Part shown: positions 34,519 through 47,300 of the stretch, in pieces
Layout of the letters: the number at the start of each line of letters is the position of its first letter
Numbering within the stretch: the stretch's first letter is position 1
Origin: Ideonella aquatica
GTDB taxonomy: Bacteria > Pseudomonadota > Gammaproteobacteria > Burkholderiales > Burkholderiaceae_C
Assembly: GCF_018069755.1 (NCBI RefSeq)
Contig: NZ_JAGQDE010000001.1
Location: 124,001-188,000 of the forward strand
DNA: 64,000 nt
Direction of reading: 5' to 3'
Translations under genes and position numbers: made by a program
The notes under the pieces: model-generated
Database searches by the model: none
What the model was told of the DNA's origin: nothing
Seen by the model: only the letters and a program-made list of their open reading frames with translations

Positions 34519-35520
34519 ATGGGTCTGAACGTCCTGTGGCTGCAGAGCGGCGGCTGCGGTGGCTGCAGCATGTCGCTGCTGAACGCCGACGTCGCCGATT
34601 TTCCCGGCTGGTGGCGCCAGGCCGGGCTGAACCTGCTGTGGCATCCGTCGCTGTCGCTGGCCAGCGGCGTTGACGCGCTGGGCGTGCTGGACGATTGCCT
34701 GAACGCTCGCGTGGCGCTGGACGTGCTGTGTCTGGAGGGCGCGTTGCTGCGCGGCCCGCAGGGCACAGGCCGCTTCCATCTGCTGGCCGGCACCGGCTTG
34801 CCGATGACCCACTGGGTCGAGCGCCTGGCCGGCGTGGCGCGCCATGTGGTGGCGGTGGGCAGTTGCGCGGCCTTTGGCGGCGTCAGCGCCGCCGGGCCCA
34901 ACCCCACCGAGGCCTGTGGCCTGCAGTTCGAGGATGACCGGCCCGGCGGCCTGCTCGGTGCGGCCTTCCGTGCCCGCGCTGGCCTGCCGGTGGTCAACGT
35001 GGCGGGTTGTCCCACCCACCCGGGCTGGGTGACCGACACGCTGTCAGCACTGGCCGCCGGGCTGCTGGGGCCGGATGACCTGGACAGCCTGCAGCGCCCG
35101 CGCTTCTATGCCGACCAACTGGTGCACCACGGCTGCACCCGCAACGAGTATTACGAGTTCAAGGCCAGTGCCGCCAAGCCCTCGGACCTGGGCTGCATGA
35201 TGGAGCACATGGGCTGCAAGGGCACGCAGGCCCATGCCGACTGCAACATCCGGCTGTGGAACGGCGAGGGCAGCTGCACCCGCGGTGGCTACGCCTGCAT
35301 CAGCTGCACCGAGCCAGGCTTCCAGGACCCGGGACACGCCTTCCATGCCACCCCCAAGCTGGCCGGCATCCCGATCGGTCTGCCCACCGACATGCCCAAG
35401 GCCTGGTTCGTGGCGCTGGCGTCCTTGTCCAAGAGTGCCACGCCCAAACGGGTCAAGCACAACGCCACCGCCGACCACATCGTCGTGCCGCCGGTGGCGC
35501 GGCGCACGCGGCTCAAATGA
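34519..35520 (+). CDS. hoxB: regulatory (H2-sensing) hydrogenase small subunit
   Basis: A 333-residue small subunit of the group 2b H2 sensor (HupU/HoxB). It starts directly at VLWLQSGGCGGCSMSLLNAD with no Tat signal, so the protein is cytoplasmic. The remaining cluster ligands are in VAVGSCAAFGGV, VAGCPTHPG, HHGCTRNEYYEF, LGCMMEHMGCKGTQAHADCN and GYACISCTEPGFQ. It lacks the supernumerary cysteines of HupS, consistent with a sensor whose O2 tolerance relies on a narrow gas channel. The stop overlaps the hoxC start. The ATG at 34519 is 68 bp from the divergent cyclase start, so both share a promoter region. Confidence 0.95.
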   Translation: MGLNVLWLQSGGCGGCSMSLLNADVADFPGWWRQAGLNLLWHPSLSLASGVDALGVLDDCLNARVALDVLCLEGALLRGPQGTGRFHLLAGTGLPMTHWVERLAGVARHVVAVGSCAAFGGVSAAGPNPTEACGLQFEDDRPGGLLGAAFRARAGLPVVNVAGCPTHPGWVTDTLSALAAGLLGPDDLDSLQRPRFYADQLVHHGCTRNEYYEFKASAAKPSDLGCMMEHMGCKGTQAHADCNIRLWNGEGSCTRGGYACISCTEPGFQDPGHAFHATPKLAGIPIGLPTDMPKAWFVALASLSKSATPKRVKHNATADHIVVPPVARRTRLK

Positions 35521-36992
35521 GCGCGCCGCGCCAGCTGCAGCTGGGCCCGTTCAACCGGGTCGAGGGCGACCTGGAGGTGACGCTGGAGATGGCCGACGGC
35601 GTGGTCCGGGCCGCCCGTGTCACCGCCACCATGTACCGCGGCTTCGAGCAGATGCTGCCGGGTCGCGACCCGCTGGATGCGCTGGTCATCGTGCCGCGCA
35701 TCTGCGGCATCTGCTCGGTGTCGCAGTCGGTGGCGTCCGCGCGGGCCCTGGCCGACCTGGCCGGCGTGCAGCCACCGCCCAATGGTGAGCGGGTGATCAA
35801 CCTGATGCTGGCCTGCGAGAACCTGGCCGACCACCTGGCGCACTTCTACCTCTTCTTCATGCCCGACTTCACGCGCGCCGACTACGCCGGCCGCGCCTGG
35901 TTCGCCGAGGCCCAGCGGCGCTTCGCCGCGCTGGACGGCTCAGGCGGTGGCGAGCACGCGCGCGCTGCGGTGCAGGCGCGCCAGCGCTGGTTCCGCCTGA
36001 TGGGCCTGCTGGGCGGCAAGTGGCCGCACACCCAGAGCGTGCTGCCCGGCGGCAGCTCGCGCCCGGTGGAAGCCAGCGAGCGGCTGCGCCTGCTGGGCTG
36101 GGTGCGCGAGTTTCGCCAGTTCCTGGAGCAGCAGCTGTTTGGCGACACGCTGGAGGCGGTGGCGGCGCTGGACAGTGAGGCCGCGCTGGCCGCCTGGGTC
36201 GACGCCGCGCCCGGCCAGGGCGATCTGCGCCTGTTCCTTGCCATTGCCGCCGACCTGGGCCTGGACCGCCTGGGTCCGGGCCCGGGGCTGAGTCTGAGCG
36301 TCGGCGCCTACCCGATCGAGGGCCGCCCTGCCTTGGCACCGGGGCTGTGGGACGCCTCCGCGGCCTGCCTGTCCGCGGTGGACCTGGACCAGGTGCGCGA
36401 GGACGCCCACCATGCCTGGCTGGCTGACGAGGGCGGTCCGCGCCATCCCTGGCAGGGCCTGACCCAGCCGCAGGCCGACAAGCCGCAGGCCTACAGCTGG
36501 AACAAGGCGCCGCGCCTGGGCGGGCGGGTGCTGGAGACCGGCGCCATGGCCCGCCAGCTGGCCGACGGGCAGCCGCTGGTGCGCGCGCTGGTGGCCCGCG
36601 CTGGATCCAGCGTGCAGGCGCGGGTGCTGGCGCGCCTGCTGGAGATCGCGCGCGTGCTGCCCCGGATGGAAGACTGGCTCACCGGCCTGCGTCCGCGCGA
36701 GCCCTTCCACACCGTGCACACGCTGCCCAGCGAGGGGCAGGGCAGCGGCCACACCGAGGCCGCACGCGGCACGCTGGGCCATTGGCTGCGGGTCGAGCAG
36801 GGCCGCCTGGCCTCGTATCAGATCGTCGCGCCCACCAGCTGGAACTTCTCGCCGCGCGATGCCCAGGGTCTGCCCGGCGCGCTTGAGGCTGCCCTGGTGG
36901 GCCTGCCGGTGCGCGAGGGCGAGAGCGCCCCGGTGGCAGTGCAGCACATCGTCCGCTCGTTCGACCCCTGCATGGTGTGCACGGTGCACTGA
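35517..36992 (+). CDS. hoxC: regulatory (H2-sensing) hydrogenase large subunit
   Basis: A 491-residue HupV/HoxC protein. L1 motif VPRICGICSVSQSVASAR and L2 motif FDPCMVCTVH are intact and bind the NiFe centre. The protein stops exactly after the L2 His, with no C-terminal extension, so it needs no HupD-type cleavage; this is the hallmark of sensor hydrogenases. With HoxB it detects H2 and passes the state to the kinase HoxJ, whose gene is 4.6 kb downstream instead of adjacent as in R. eutropha. The start overlaps the hoxB stop (ATGA). Confidence 0.95.
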   Translation: MSAPRQLQLGPFNRVEGDLEVTLEMADGVVRAARVTATMYRGFEQMLPGRDPLDALVIVPRICGICSVSQSVASARALADLAGVQPPPNGERVINLMLACENLADHLAHFYLFFMPDFTRADYAGRAWFAEAQRRFAALDGSGGGEHARAAVQARQRWFRLMGLLGGKWPHTQSVLPGGSSRPVEASERLRLLGWVREFRQFLEQQLFGDTLEAVAALDSEAALAAWVDAAPGQGDLRLFLAIAADLGLDRLGPGPGLSLSVGAYPIEGRPALAPGLWDASAACLSAVDLDQVREDAHHAWLADEGGPRHPWQGLTQPQADKPQAYSWNKAPRLGGRVLETGAMARQLADGQPLVRALVARAGSSVQARVLARLLEIARVLPRMEDWLTGLRPREPFHTVHTLPSEGQGSGHTEAARGTLGHWLRVEQGRLASYQIVAPTSWNFSPRDAQGLPGALEAALVGLPVREGESAPVAVQHIVRSFDPCMVCTVH

Positions 36993-37034
36993 ACTTCGGG
37001 TAGGCTCTGCCCCACGGCATTACCCCCGACTTTT

Positions 37035-38141
37035 GTGCCCCCGACCGGCCTGCCCAGCGCCCGCATCCTGATCGTCGATGATGTACCCGAGAACCTCGCG
37101 GTGCTGGGCGAGCTGTTGCAGCACGAGGGCTACCAGGTCCAGGTGGCCAATGGTGGCGCGGTGGCGCTGCGTCTGGCCCTGGGTCCGCCGCCGCCCGACC
37201 TGATCCTGCTGGACGTCACCATGCCCGGCATGGACGGCTACGAGGTGCTGCGGCGCCTGCGCGCCGACGCGCGCACGGCCTCGCTGCCGGTCCTGTTCCT
37301 GACTGCGCGTGGTGACCCGGGCGACGAGGAATACGGCCTGCTGCAGGGCGCCGAGGACTACCTGACCAAGCCGATCCGCCCGGCCCTGGTGCTGGCCCGG
37401 GTGCGCAACCAGCTGCAGGCCAAGCGCGCGCGCGACGTGCTGGCCAACCAGAACGCGCTGCTGGAGGCCGAGGTGCGCCGGCGCATGGAGGACAACGACC
37501 GCATCCAGCGCGTCACCATCCGCGCCCTGGCCCACCTGGCCGAGACGCGCGACCCCGAAACCGGCAACCACATCCTGCGCACCCAGTCCTACATGGGCCT
37601 GCTGGCGCGCCGCCTGGCCCGCCATCCGCGCCATGCTGCGGTGCTGGACGAGGCGATGATCGAGCAATTGGTGCGCTCGGCCCCGCTGCACGACATCGGC
37701 AAGGTGGGCATACCCGACCACATCCTGCTCAAGCGTGCGGCGCTGGATGCCGATGAGTGGGAAGTCATGAAGACCCATGCCCAGCTGGGTGCCGACGCGA
37801 TCGAGCAGGCCGAGCGCGACATTGACCAGCCGGTGCCCTTCCTGCAGATCGCGCGGCAGATCGCGCGCTGGCACCACGAGCACTGGGATGGCCAGGGCTA
37901 CCCGGACGGCCTGGTGGGCGAGGCCATCCCGCTGTCAGCACGGCTGATGGCGGTGGCCGATGTCTTCGACTCGCTGGTCTCGCCGCGCGTCTACAAGCGG
38001 CCCTTCGATGTCGAGCGCGCGCGCCAGGCCATCGTCGATGGCCGGGGCACGCAGTTCGACCCGGATGTGGTCGACGCCTTCTGCGAGAGCTTCGAGGACT
38101 TCGTCGACGTGGCGCGCAGCCACGGTCTTCCGGCTGGATGA
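37035..38141 (+). CDS. REC-HD-GYP response regulator, cyclic di-GMP phosphodiesterase (RpfG-like)
   Basis: A 368-residue protein with an N-terminal receiver (RILIVDDVPENLAVLGELL; phospho-acceptor Asp in LILLDVTMPGMDGYE; Lys in YLTKPIRP) and a C-terminal HD-GYP domain. The metal site is in APLHDIGKVGIPDHILLK, WHHEHWDGQGYPDGLVGEAIPLSARLMAVADVFDSL carries the GYP motif, and the linker contains RIQRVTIRALAHLAETRDPETGNHI. It should degrade c-di-GMP when phosphorylated. It uses GTG. It lies 42 bp after hoxC and 6 bp before the hybrid kinase gene, so kinase and phosphodiesterase are probably a pair. Confidence 0.92.
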   Translation: MPPTGLPSARILIVDDVPENLAVLGELLQHEGYQVQVANGGAVALRLALGPPPPDLILLDVTMPGMDGYEVLRRLRADARTASLPVLFLTARGDPGDEEYGLLQGAEDYLTKPIRPALVLARVRNQLQAKRARDVLANQNALLEAEVRRRMEDNDRIQRVTIRALAHLAETRDPETGNHILRTQSYMGLLARRLARHPRHAAVLDEAMIEQLVRSAPLHDIGKVGIPDHILLKRAALDADEWEVMKTHAQLGADAIEQAERDIDQPVPFLQIARQIARWHHEHWDGQGYPDGLVGEAIPLSARLMAVADVFDSLVSPRVYKRPFDVERARQAIVDGRGTQFDPDVVDAFCESFEDFVDVARSHGLPAG

Positions 38142-38147
38142 ACGGCT

Positions 38148-41548
<3,401 letters not shown>

Positions 41549-41552
<4 letters not shown>

Positions 41553-42943
41553 GCTTGGCCGGCATGCACGACGACCTACATCCGCCCACCCACGCCGGCC
41601 AGGCCCTGCGCGTGCCGATGGCGCCGCCCGAACTCGAAGGCGTGGACGAGTCCACCTGGCTGGATGTGATCCAGAAGATGGACGAGGTCTACTCGCAGCT
41701 GGTGGCCGACGAGATTGCGCTGGAGCAGAAGAACACCGAGCTCGAGCGCAGCCAGCAGTTCATCTTCAGCCTGCTGTCGGCCATGAGCGACGTGCTGGCC
41801 GCCTGCAACGAAGCCGGCCAGATCGAGGAAACCAATGCCGCGCTGTGCGAGCTGGTGGGCCGCAGCGAGGCCCAGCTGCGCGGCAGCGCGCTGGCCGCGC
41901 TGATGGCCGACGATGCCAGCGCCGCGCGCATCCGCCACGTGCTGGAGACGCCGGCGCTGCAGCGCGGCGGCACGGTGGTCGAGGTCGAGCTGCAGGGCGA
42001 GGCCGGCCAGCGTGTGCCGGTGGACTTCAACTGCTCGCCGCGCCTGGATGCCGATGGCCGGCGGGTCGGCCTGGTCTTTGTCGGCCGGCCGATGGGCGAG
42101 CTCAAGCGCGCCTACCACCAGTTGCGCGAGGCCCACGAGGCGCTCAAGCGCACCCAGCAGCAGCTGCTGCATTCCGAGAAGATGGCCTCGCTGGGCCGGC
42201 TGGTGGCCGGCGTGGCGCACGAGCTGAACAACCCGATCAGCTTCGTGCTGGGCAATGTCCACGCCATGCGCCGCTACAGCGAGCGCCTGCGCCAGTACCT
42301 GGGTGCCATCCATGGCGGCGCCAGCCGCGAGCAGCAGGACGAGCTGCGCGCGCAGCTGCGCATCGACCACGTGCTGGCCGATCTGCCCTCGTTGATGGAG
42401 GGCATGCTGGAGGGCGCACACCGCACCGCCGACATCGTCAACGGCCTCAAGCGCTTCTCGGCGGTGGACCGCGAGGAGCGTGTCGAGGTCGACCTCGGCG
42501 GTGTCGTCGAGCGTGCCATCCACTGGGTGCGCAAGGGCACGGCGCCGGTCTTCCAGGTCGACTGGCCGGGCGGCGAGCCCTGCAGCGTGATGGGCAGCCC
42601 GGGCCAGTTGCTGCAGGTGGTGATGAACCTGGTGCAGAACGCCTACGACGCGGCCAGCAGCCGCAGCGGCGTGGTGCCAGGCCTGCGTGCCTCACTGCAG
42701 CGCGAGGACGGCCAGGCCGTGCTGCGTCTGCGCGACAACGGCCCGGGCATCGCGCCCGAGCATTTGCACCGCATCTTCGATCCCTTTTTCACCACCAAGC
42801 CGGTGGGCAAGGGCACCGGCCTGGGCCTGTCGATCAGCTACGGCATCGTCGAGCAGCACGGCGGCTCGCTCAGTGCCGACAACCACCCTGAGGGCGGCGC
42901 GGTGTTCACGCTGCGGCTGCCGCTGGCGGGGCCATCAACGTGA
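41549..42943 (+). CDS. hoxJ: H2-signalling histidine kinase HoxJ/HupT
   Basis: A 464-residue soluble kinase. An N-terminal helical region ([28 protein letters not shown]) and PAS domain ([22 protein letters not shown]), where it binds the HoxBC sensor, precede the kinase core. That core has [31 protein letters not shown] (phospho-His), [51 protein letters not shown] and a Gly-rich G-box. The [16 protein letters not shown] segment is typical of HoxJ/HupT. It phosphorylates HoxA in the absence of H2. The start overlaps the hybrid kinase stop by four bases, so both should be translated together. Confidence 0.94.
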
Positions 42944-43795
42944 GGCCGGGATCGCCTCGTCACCGGGGTTGGCGGACCACACGGTCAGCGTGAGGTGCCG
43001 CGCCATGCGCGAGCCATCCTCGGAGCTCGACCATGCCCGGTCAGCGGCCAGCAGCAGGTGACCGTTGTCGAGCCACCGGGTGGGCACGGCCAGCACGGAC
43101 CCCAGGGCCAGCAGCCTGCCGCGAGCATCCGGGTTGCCCTCGACGGCTTGCTGCTGAGCGAGCACTTCCTGCGCCTGCGCGTTCCGGCGCAGCAGGGGGT
43201 CGCGCACCTGGGTGGAGGGCGGCGTCAGCGTCAACTCCCAACGGCAACCCGCCTGCGTGGTCGAGTTCAGTGAACAGCCCGGCAGCAGGATCGTGCTGCT
43301 GTGAATGTTCTGCTGGAGCTGTCCGTTCAGGCGCTGCTGCCAGACCCCGTGGATGGGCAGCTCCAGCTTGATCGCTGCGACCAGCCCCTCGCCGAGCGCA
43401 TAGTCCCCGGGTGCGACGATGTGGGCCACGAGCGGCTGCCCCGGCGTTCGGGCTGTGGGCCATTCGGCGCGCATGGACAAGGTCTCCTGCATGCTGACGC
43501 CGTCGCCACTCACCTGCGTGGTTGCTTCGCCCTGCACGCTGCCCTCGAAGCTGCTGCGGGCAGACGGGTCCTGCTGGTAGACCGCCCTCGGACCCGCGGG
43601 GCCCTGCCGCGTCATGGGCGTGCGCAGGTGCAGATGCGCCTTCAACTGGCTGGAACCCAGTGGGCTCGTGACGTGATCGGTCAGGTCGATGAGGGCGTGC
43701 AGGACCACCGGGGTGCCAGTGGCTGCCAGCGCCGGACCGGCGAGCAGCCAGGCGGCCAGGGGCAGGGCGACAGCGCGCAGCACGGCAGAAGTCAT
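42935..43795 (-). CDS. secreted protein of unknown function
   Basis: A 286-residue protein with a clear signal peptide (MTSAVLRAVALPLAAWLLAGPALA). The mature part (ATGTPVVLHALIDLTDHVTSP...) is rich in Thr, Leu and Gln and is probably beta-sheeted; two cysteines in LLPGCSLNSTTQAGCRWELTL could form a disulfide. No known family was recognised. Its end overlaps the end of hoxJ by nine bases (convergent). It lies 33 bp downstream of another secreted unknown on the same strand, so the two form a small operon that is unrelated by sequence to the hydrogenase genes. Confidence 0.72.
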   Translation of the reverse strand: MTSAVLRAVALPLAAWLLAGPALAATGTPVVLHALIDLTDHVTSPLGSSQLKAHLHLRTPMTRQGPAGPRAVYQQDPSARSSFEGSVQGEATTQVSGDGVSMQETLSMRAEWPTARTPGQPLVAHIVAPGDYALGEGLVAAIKLELPIHGVWQQRLNGQLQQNIHSSTILLPGCSLNSTTQAGCRWELTLTPPSTQVRDPLLRRNAQAQEVLAQQQAVEGNPDARGRLLALGSVLAVPTRWLDNGHLLLAADRAWSSSEDGSRMARHLTLTVWSANPGDEAIPASR

Positions 43796-43828
43796 CAGAG
43801 CGTCGCGGGCAAGGCTGTATTCCGGGCG

Positions 43829-44266
43829 TCAAGGGCGCTGCACGCGCACCGTGGCGCGGTAGTCCGACAGGATCTGGGCGGACGCACTCGGGTGGGCGGG
43901 CTCCAGGGCCAGCAGCGAGAACCGGTAGCCCTGGAACTCGGCGTTGCTGGGGAGCTCCGGCAAGCCGGGCGGTGTGTGCAGTCGAATCTCCGCGCCCATG
44001 CCGGCCTGCGTCACCCCGATGCTGAGCACTGCATAGCCGGCCCAGAGACAGGCGATGCCCACCGGGCAGCGGTGGTCCTCGACCGCCAGCAGGGACAGGC
44101 GCAGGCCATCAGGTCCCTCCACCGGGGCTGCCGACAACACCAGCACGCTGTCAGCCGCGCCGGCTGGCGCCGTCAGGCCGGCGCCCAGTGCTGTGCCAGC
44201 GCTGACCCACAGCAGGCCCGCGACGAGGGCGCGGACAGGCGACAGTGCTGAGCTCTGGACGGACAT
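43829..44266 (-). CDS. small secreted protein of unknown function with CPxxxxCxW motif
   Basis: A 145-residue protein. The hydrophobic N-terminus (VRALVAGLLWVSAGTALGAG) is a signal peptide. The mature part carries EDHRCPVGIACLWAGYAVLSIGV, a pattern (RCPxxxxCxWxG) that recurs in many small bacterial exported proteins of unknown role, and a C-terminal FQGYRFSLLALEP strand. It is upstream of the other secreted unknown. Function is unknown. Confidence 0.72.
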   Translation of the reverse strand: MSVQSSALSPVRALVAGLLWVSAGTALGAGLTAPAGAADSVLVLSAAPVEGPDGLRLSLLAVEDHRCPVGIACLWAGYAVLSIGVTQAGMGAEIRLHTPPGLPELPSNAEFQGYRFSLLALEPAHPSASAQILSDYRATVRVQRP

Positions 44267-44320
44267 GGCTGGGAGGCGTGATGGGCAGGTGCGCCAAGCC
44301 TACCAGCTTGGACAACTTCC

Positions 44321-44372
44321 CAGAACAACCGCCCAGAACAACTGCCTAGAACAACTGCCTAGAACAACTGCC
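44321..44372 (-). repeat. 13-bp tandem repeat spanning the stop codon of the giant DUF4157 gene
   Basis: Four adjoining 13-bp units (44321-44333, 44334-44346, 44347-44359, 44360-44372); on the + strand each is close to TAGAACAACTGCC, the two gene-proximal copies being identical and the distal two starting with C. The coding end of the giant gene (minus strand ...CGGCAGTTGTTCTAG) reads into the array and stops at TAG in 44359-44361. A partial further copy lies beyond. The unit is not a multiple of three. Confidence 0.9.
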
Positions 44373-47300
44373 GCCCCAACTCGCCCAGCAAGGCCTCGGG
44401 GTCGATCTCGGGGACCTCGAATTCAATGTCCTCGGTCGAGACGCTGAAGGGCTCGCCCTCGCGGTAGCGCAGCGGGAAGCGCACGCCGAAGGCGTAGTCG
44501 GCGCCGACCTCGCAGGCCGCCAATTCCCAGGTCTGCTCGTACAGGCTGGCGCCCAGCACGCTGACATCCACATAGCCCGAGACATCGAAGCGAAAGCGCG
44601 GCGCCGCGCGCACCGAGGCTTCGGCGTCAATCTGCAGGCCCTGCGAGGGCATCCAGTCGACATGCACGCTGGCCTCGGCCGCGCCCGCAATGCCCAGGCT
44701 GCCCCCCAGCTCCAGCCCGCCGGTGGCGCTGGCGCCGGTGATGCCCAGGCCGATGCCGGCGCGCGCGCCCAGGCGCAGCCCGGCGTCGGCCGGCACCGAC
44801 AAGTGGGCGTCGCCGGTGACGTGGGTGTTCTCTTCATGGTCGGGGCTGTACTCGATGGCGATGCGCGCCTCGTCCAGTACGCCCGGGCCGATGCCGGCGT
44901 TGGCGCGCAGGTTGCCACCCACCTCGGCGACGATGCCCGGCACGATCGGGATCTGCGTGGACAGCGAGAACAGCGAACGGTCGATCGCCTGCCGAGAGAA
45001 CAGCTCCAGTGTGTCCGGCAGCGCGATCTCGCCACTGATCGTGCACTCGCCGGCTGGCGAGAAGCGGATGCCGGCCGTGCCTTGCAGCCACGGCGCCAGC
45101 TGCAGCGTGGCCGAGCCACCGCCGTAGACGATCAGCGGCGCGCCAGGCTCGGGCGGGCCATTGGGCTGGCCCGCGGCGTCGAGCGTGCGGTTGGTGAGGC
45201 CGAGCTCGGCCGTGCCTGACAGCATGCCACGCTCGAAGGCGCCGCTGAACGAGGCGTCGAAGGCACCGTCGTCGTAGCGCACCTGCAGCGTCGAGTCGAC
45301 GCCGGGCAGGGCGGGCTCGGCCGTGCCGCTGGCCGTGACCCGCCAGCGCCCATCGGTCTGGCTTAGCGTGACGTCCACCGCGCCCGAGCGGATCGCCGGG
45401 TTGGCTTCCAGCGCCAGCCGGCCGCCGATCAGCAGACCGGTGTCCTCGCCGTAACCCACCTGCAGCGCGGCCTGGCGCACCCCGGGGATCTCGGGGTCGA
45501 CACTGCCGTCGGCGCTGAATCGGCCCTCGGCCCAGGCCAGGTGCAGCTGGGCCGCACGGATGCCACGCACCTTGCCTGGCGTGTCGATGCCCACGTCGCC
45601 GTCCAGGCTCAGCTGCGCGTCTCGGTAGGCCATGGCCACATGGGCGCGGTCGAACAGCGCGCTGTCCAGATCAAAGCCGCCTTCCAGCGCGAAGCCGCCG
45701 CCAGTGGACGCCGTTGCGCCCAGGTGACCGCTGCCCAGGCGGTCGACCGAGAACTCGGCGCGGCCCTCCAACCCCAGGCCGCTGCGCTGGCCGTAGAACA
45801 CCGTCAGGTCGCAGGCGTCCAGGTGGAAGGGTGCGGGCAGGCGCAGCTCGTCCATGGAGAAGCTCTTGTAGACCTGCGCCTCGGCACCGTTCAGGCGGAT
45901 GCGAATGTCGGCGTCGGCGATCAGCGGCAGCGTGGGCAGCACGCGGCCCTCGCCCACCAGCCCGGCGCGGCTGAGCGTGACCTCGTCCATCTCGATCGGG
46001 CTCATCCCCGGCAGACGCAGGCTGTTGCGAACGCCCATGTGCACGCTGGCCGGGTCCACAAAGCCGGCATTCAGCCCGGGCACGCGCCGGACCAGCCAGG
46101 ACTGCGCCGGGTAGTCGGGCGGCACGCCCATGCCGGCGGCGCGCGCGGCGCCGCTGCGCGCCTTCAACACGTCCACGCTGAGCGTGCCCAAGGTGTCGGG
46201 TGCGCCGCCGGGCGCGGCCGGGCTCCACGACAGCAGGTCGACGCGCGGCAGCCAGTCGCGCCGCGCCGAGGCCACCGAGGGCAGCGGCTCGCCCCCGGAC
46301 ACCGAGGCAAACAACACCGGCGCGCCGCCACGGCCCAGGCGGGTGCGCTCGGTGGGGCTCATCGGGCGCAGCATCGCGGCGGCCTCGCCATCGATGATCG
46401 CCTGCTTGGACCAGAAGCGGCTGCCGTTGGCCGAGCCATCGTGCGGCAGGGTCCAGCGGATCGCAGAGAAGCTCACGCGGTGGCTGTTCTTGACCTGTCG
46501 CCAGGCGGTGGGTGCAGGCAGGCCGCTGGCTGCCGGATTGGCGTCGCGCAGGGCCTGCAGACCGCCTTGCACGGTCTCACGGATTTCGTCGGCGATCGCC
46601 CGTCCGGCGCCCATGTTGGCGCTGGCCTCGAGCAGCTCGTAGTTGCTGTCGGTGTCGCTGCCGTCGAGCTGCATCTCGCGCACATGGTCGACCTGGAAGG
46701 TGCTGCCGTGGCCCTGGCGGTCCCAGATCGGCAGCTCCAGCCGCGGCCGCAGCGTGTCCTCGGCGCCGAAGAGCAGGAAGCTGGGGCTGCGATCCAGCGT
46801 CAGGAAGTAGACCGTCTGGCCGCTGCTGTCGTCGCTGGCGCCCTGGGCGCGGGCGGCGGCGGTCAGGTCGTTCAGCTGGGTCTGCGCCGCGCCCTGCACC
46901 GCGCCGCGCCACAGCGTGGTCTGGTCGGTGGGTGGCCGGCTGCCCTGACGCACTGGCAGCGGCAGCGGGAACAGGCCGCTGTTGCGCTGCTTCAGCGCCG
47001 GCAGACGCAGTGTCGGCAGACTCAACTGGCGGTTCGCCGGATCGGTCTGGATCTGCGTGCCGGCATAGGGGCCCGAGCCCACGCTGTAGCTCTGGCCGGC
47101 ACTGGCCACGGTGGCGGACGCGCTGCTGGCGGTGGTGGCCTGGCGCGCCACCTCTGGCGGCCGCGGGCCTGTCTGCTGCACCACATGGGCCAGTTCGTGC
47201 GCCAGCAGGGCTCGGCCGGTTTCGGTGTCGGGCCGGTACTCGCCGGGTGCAAAGGCGATGTGCTGGCCCACCGTGAAGGCATGGGCCGAGAGCTGCTCGG

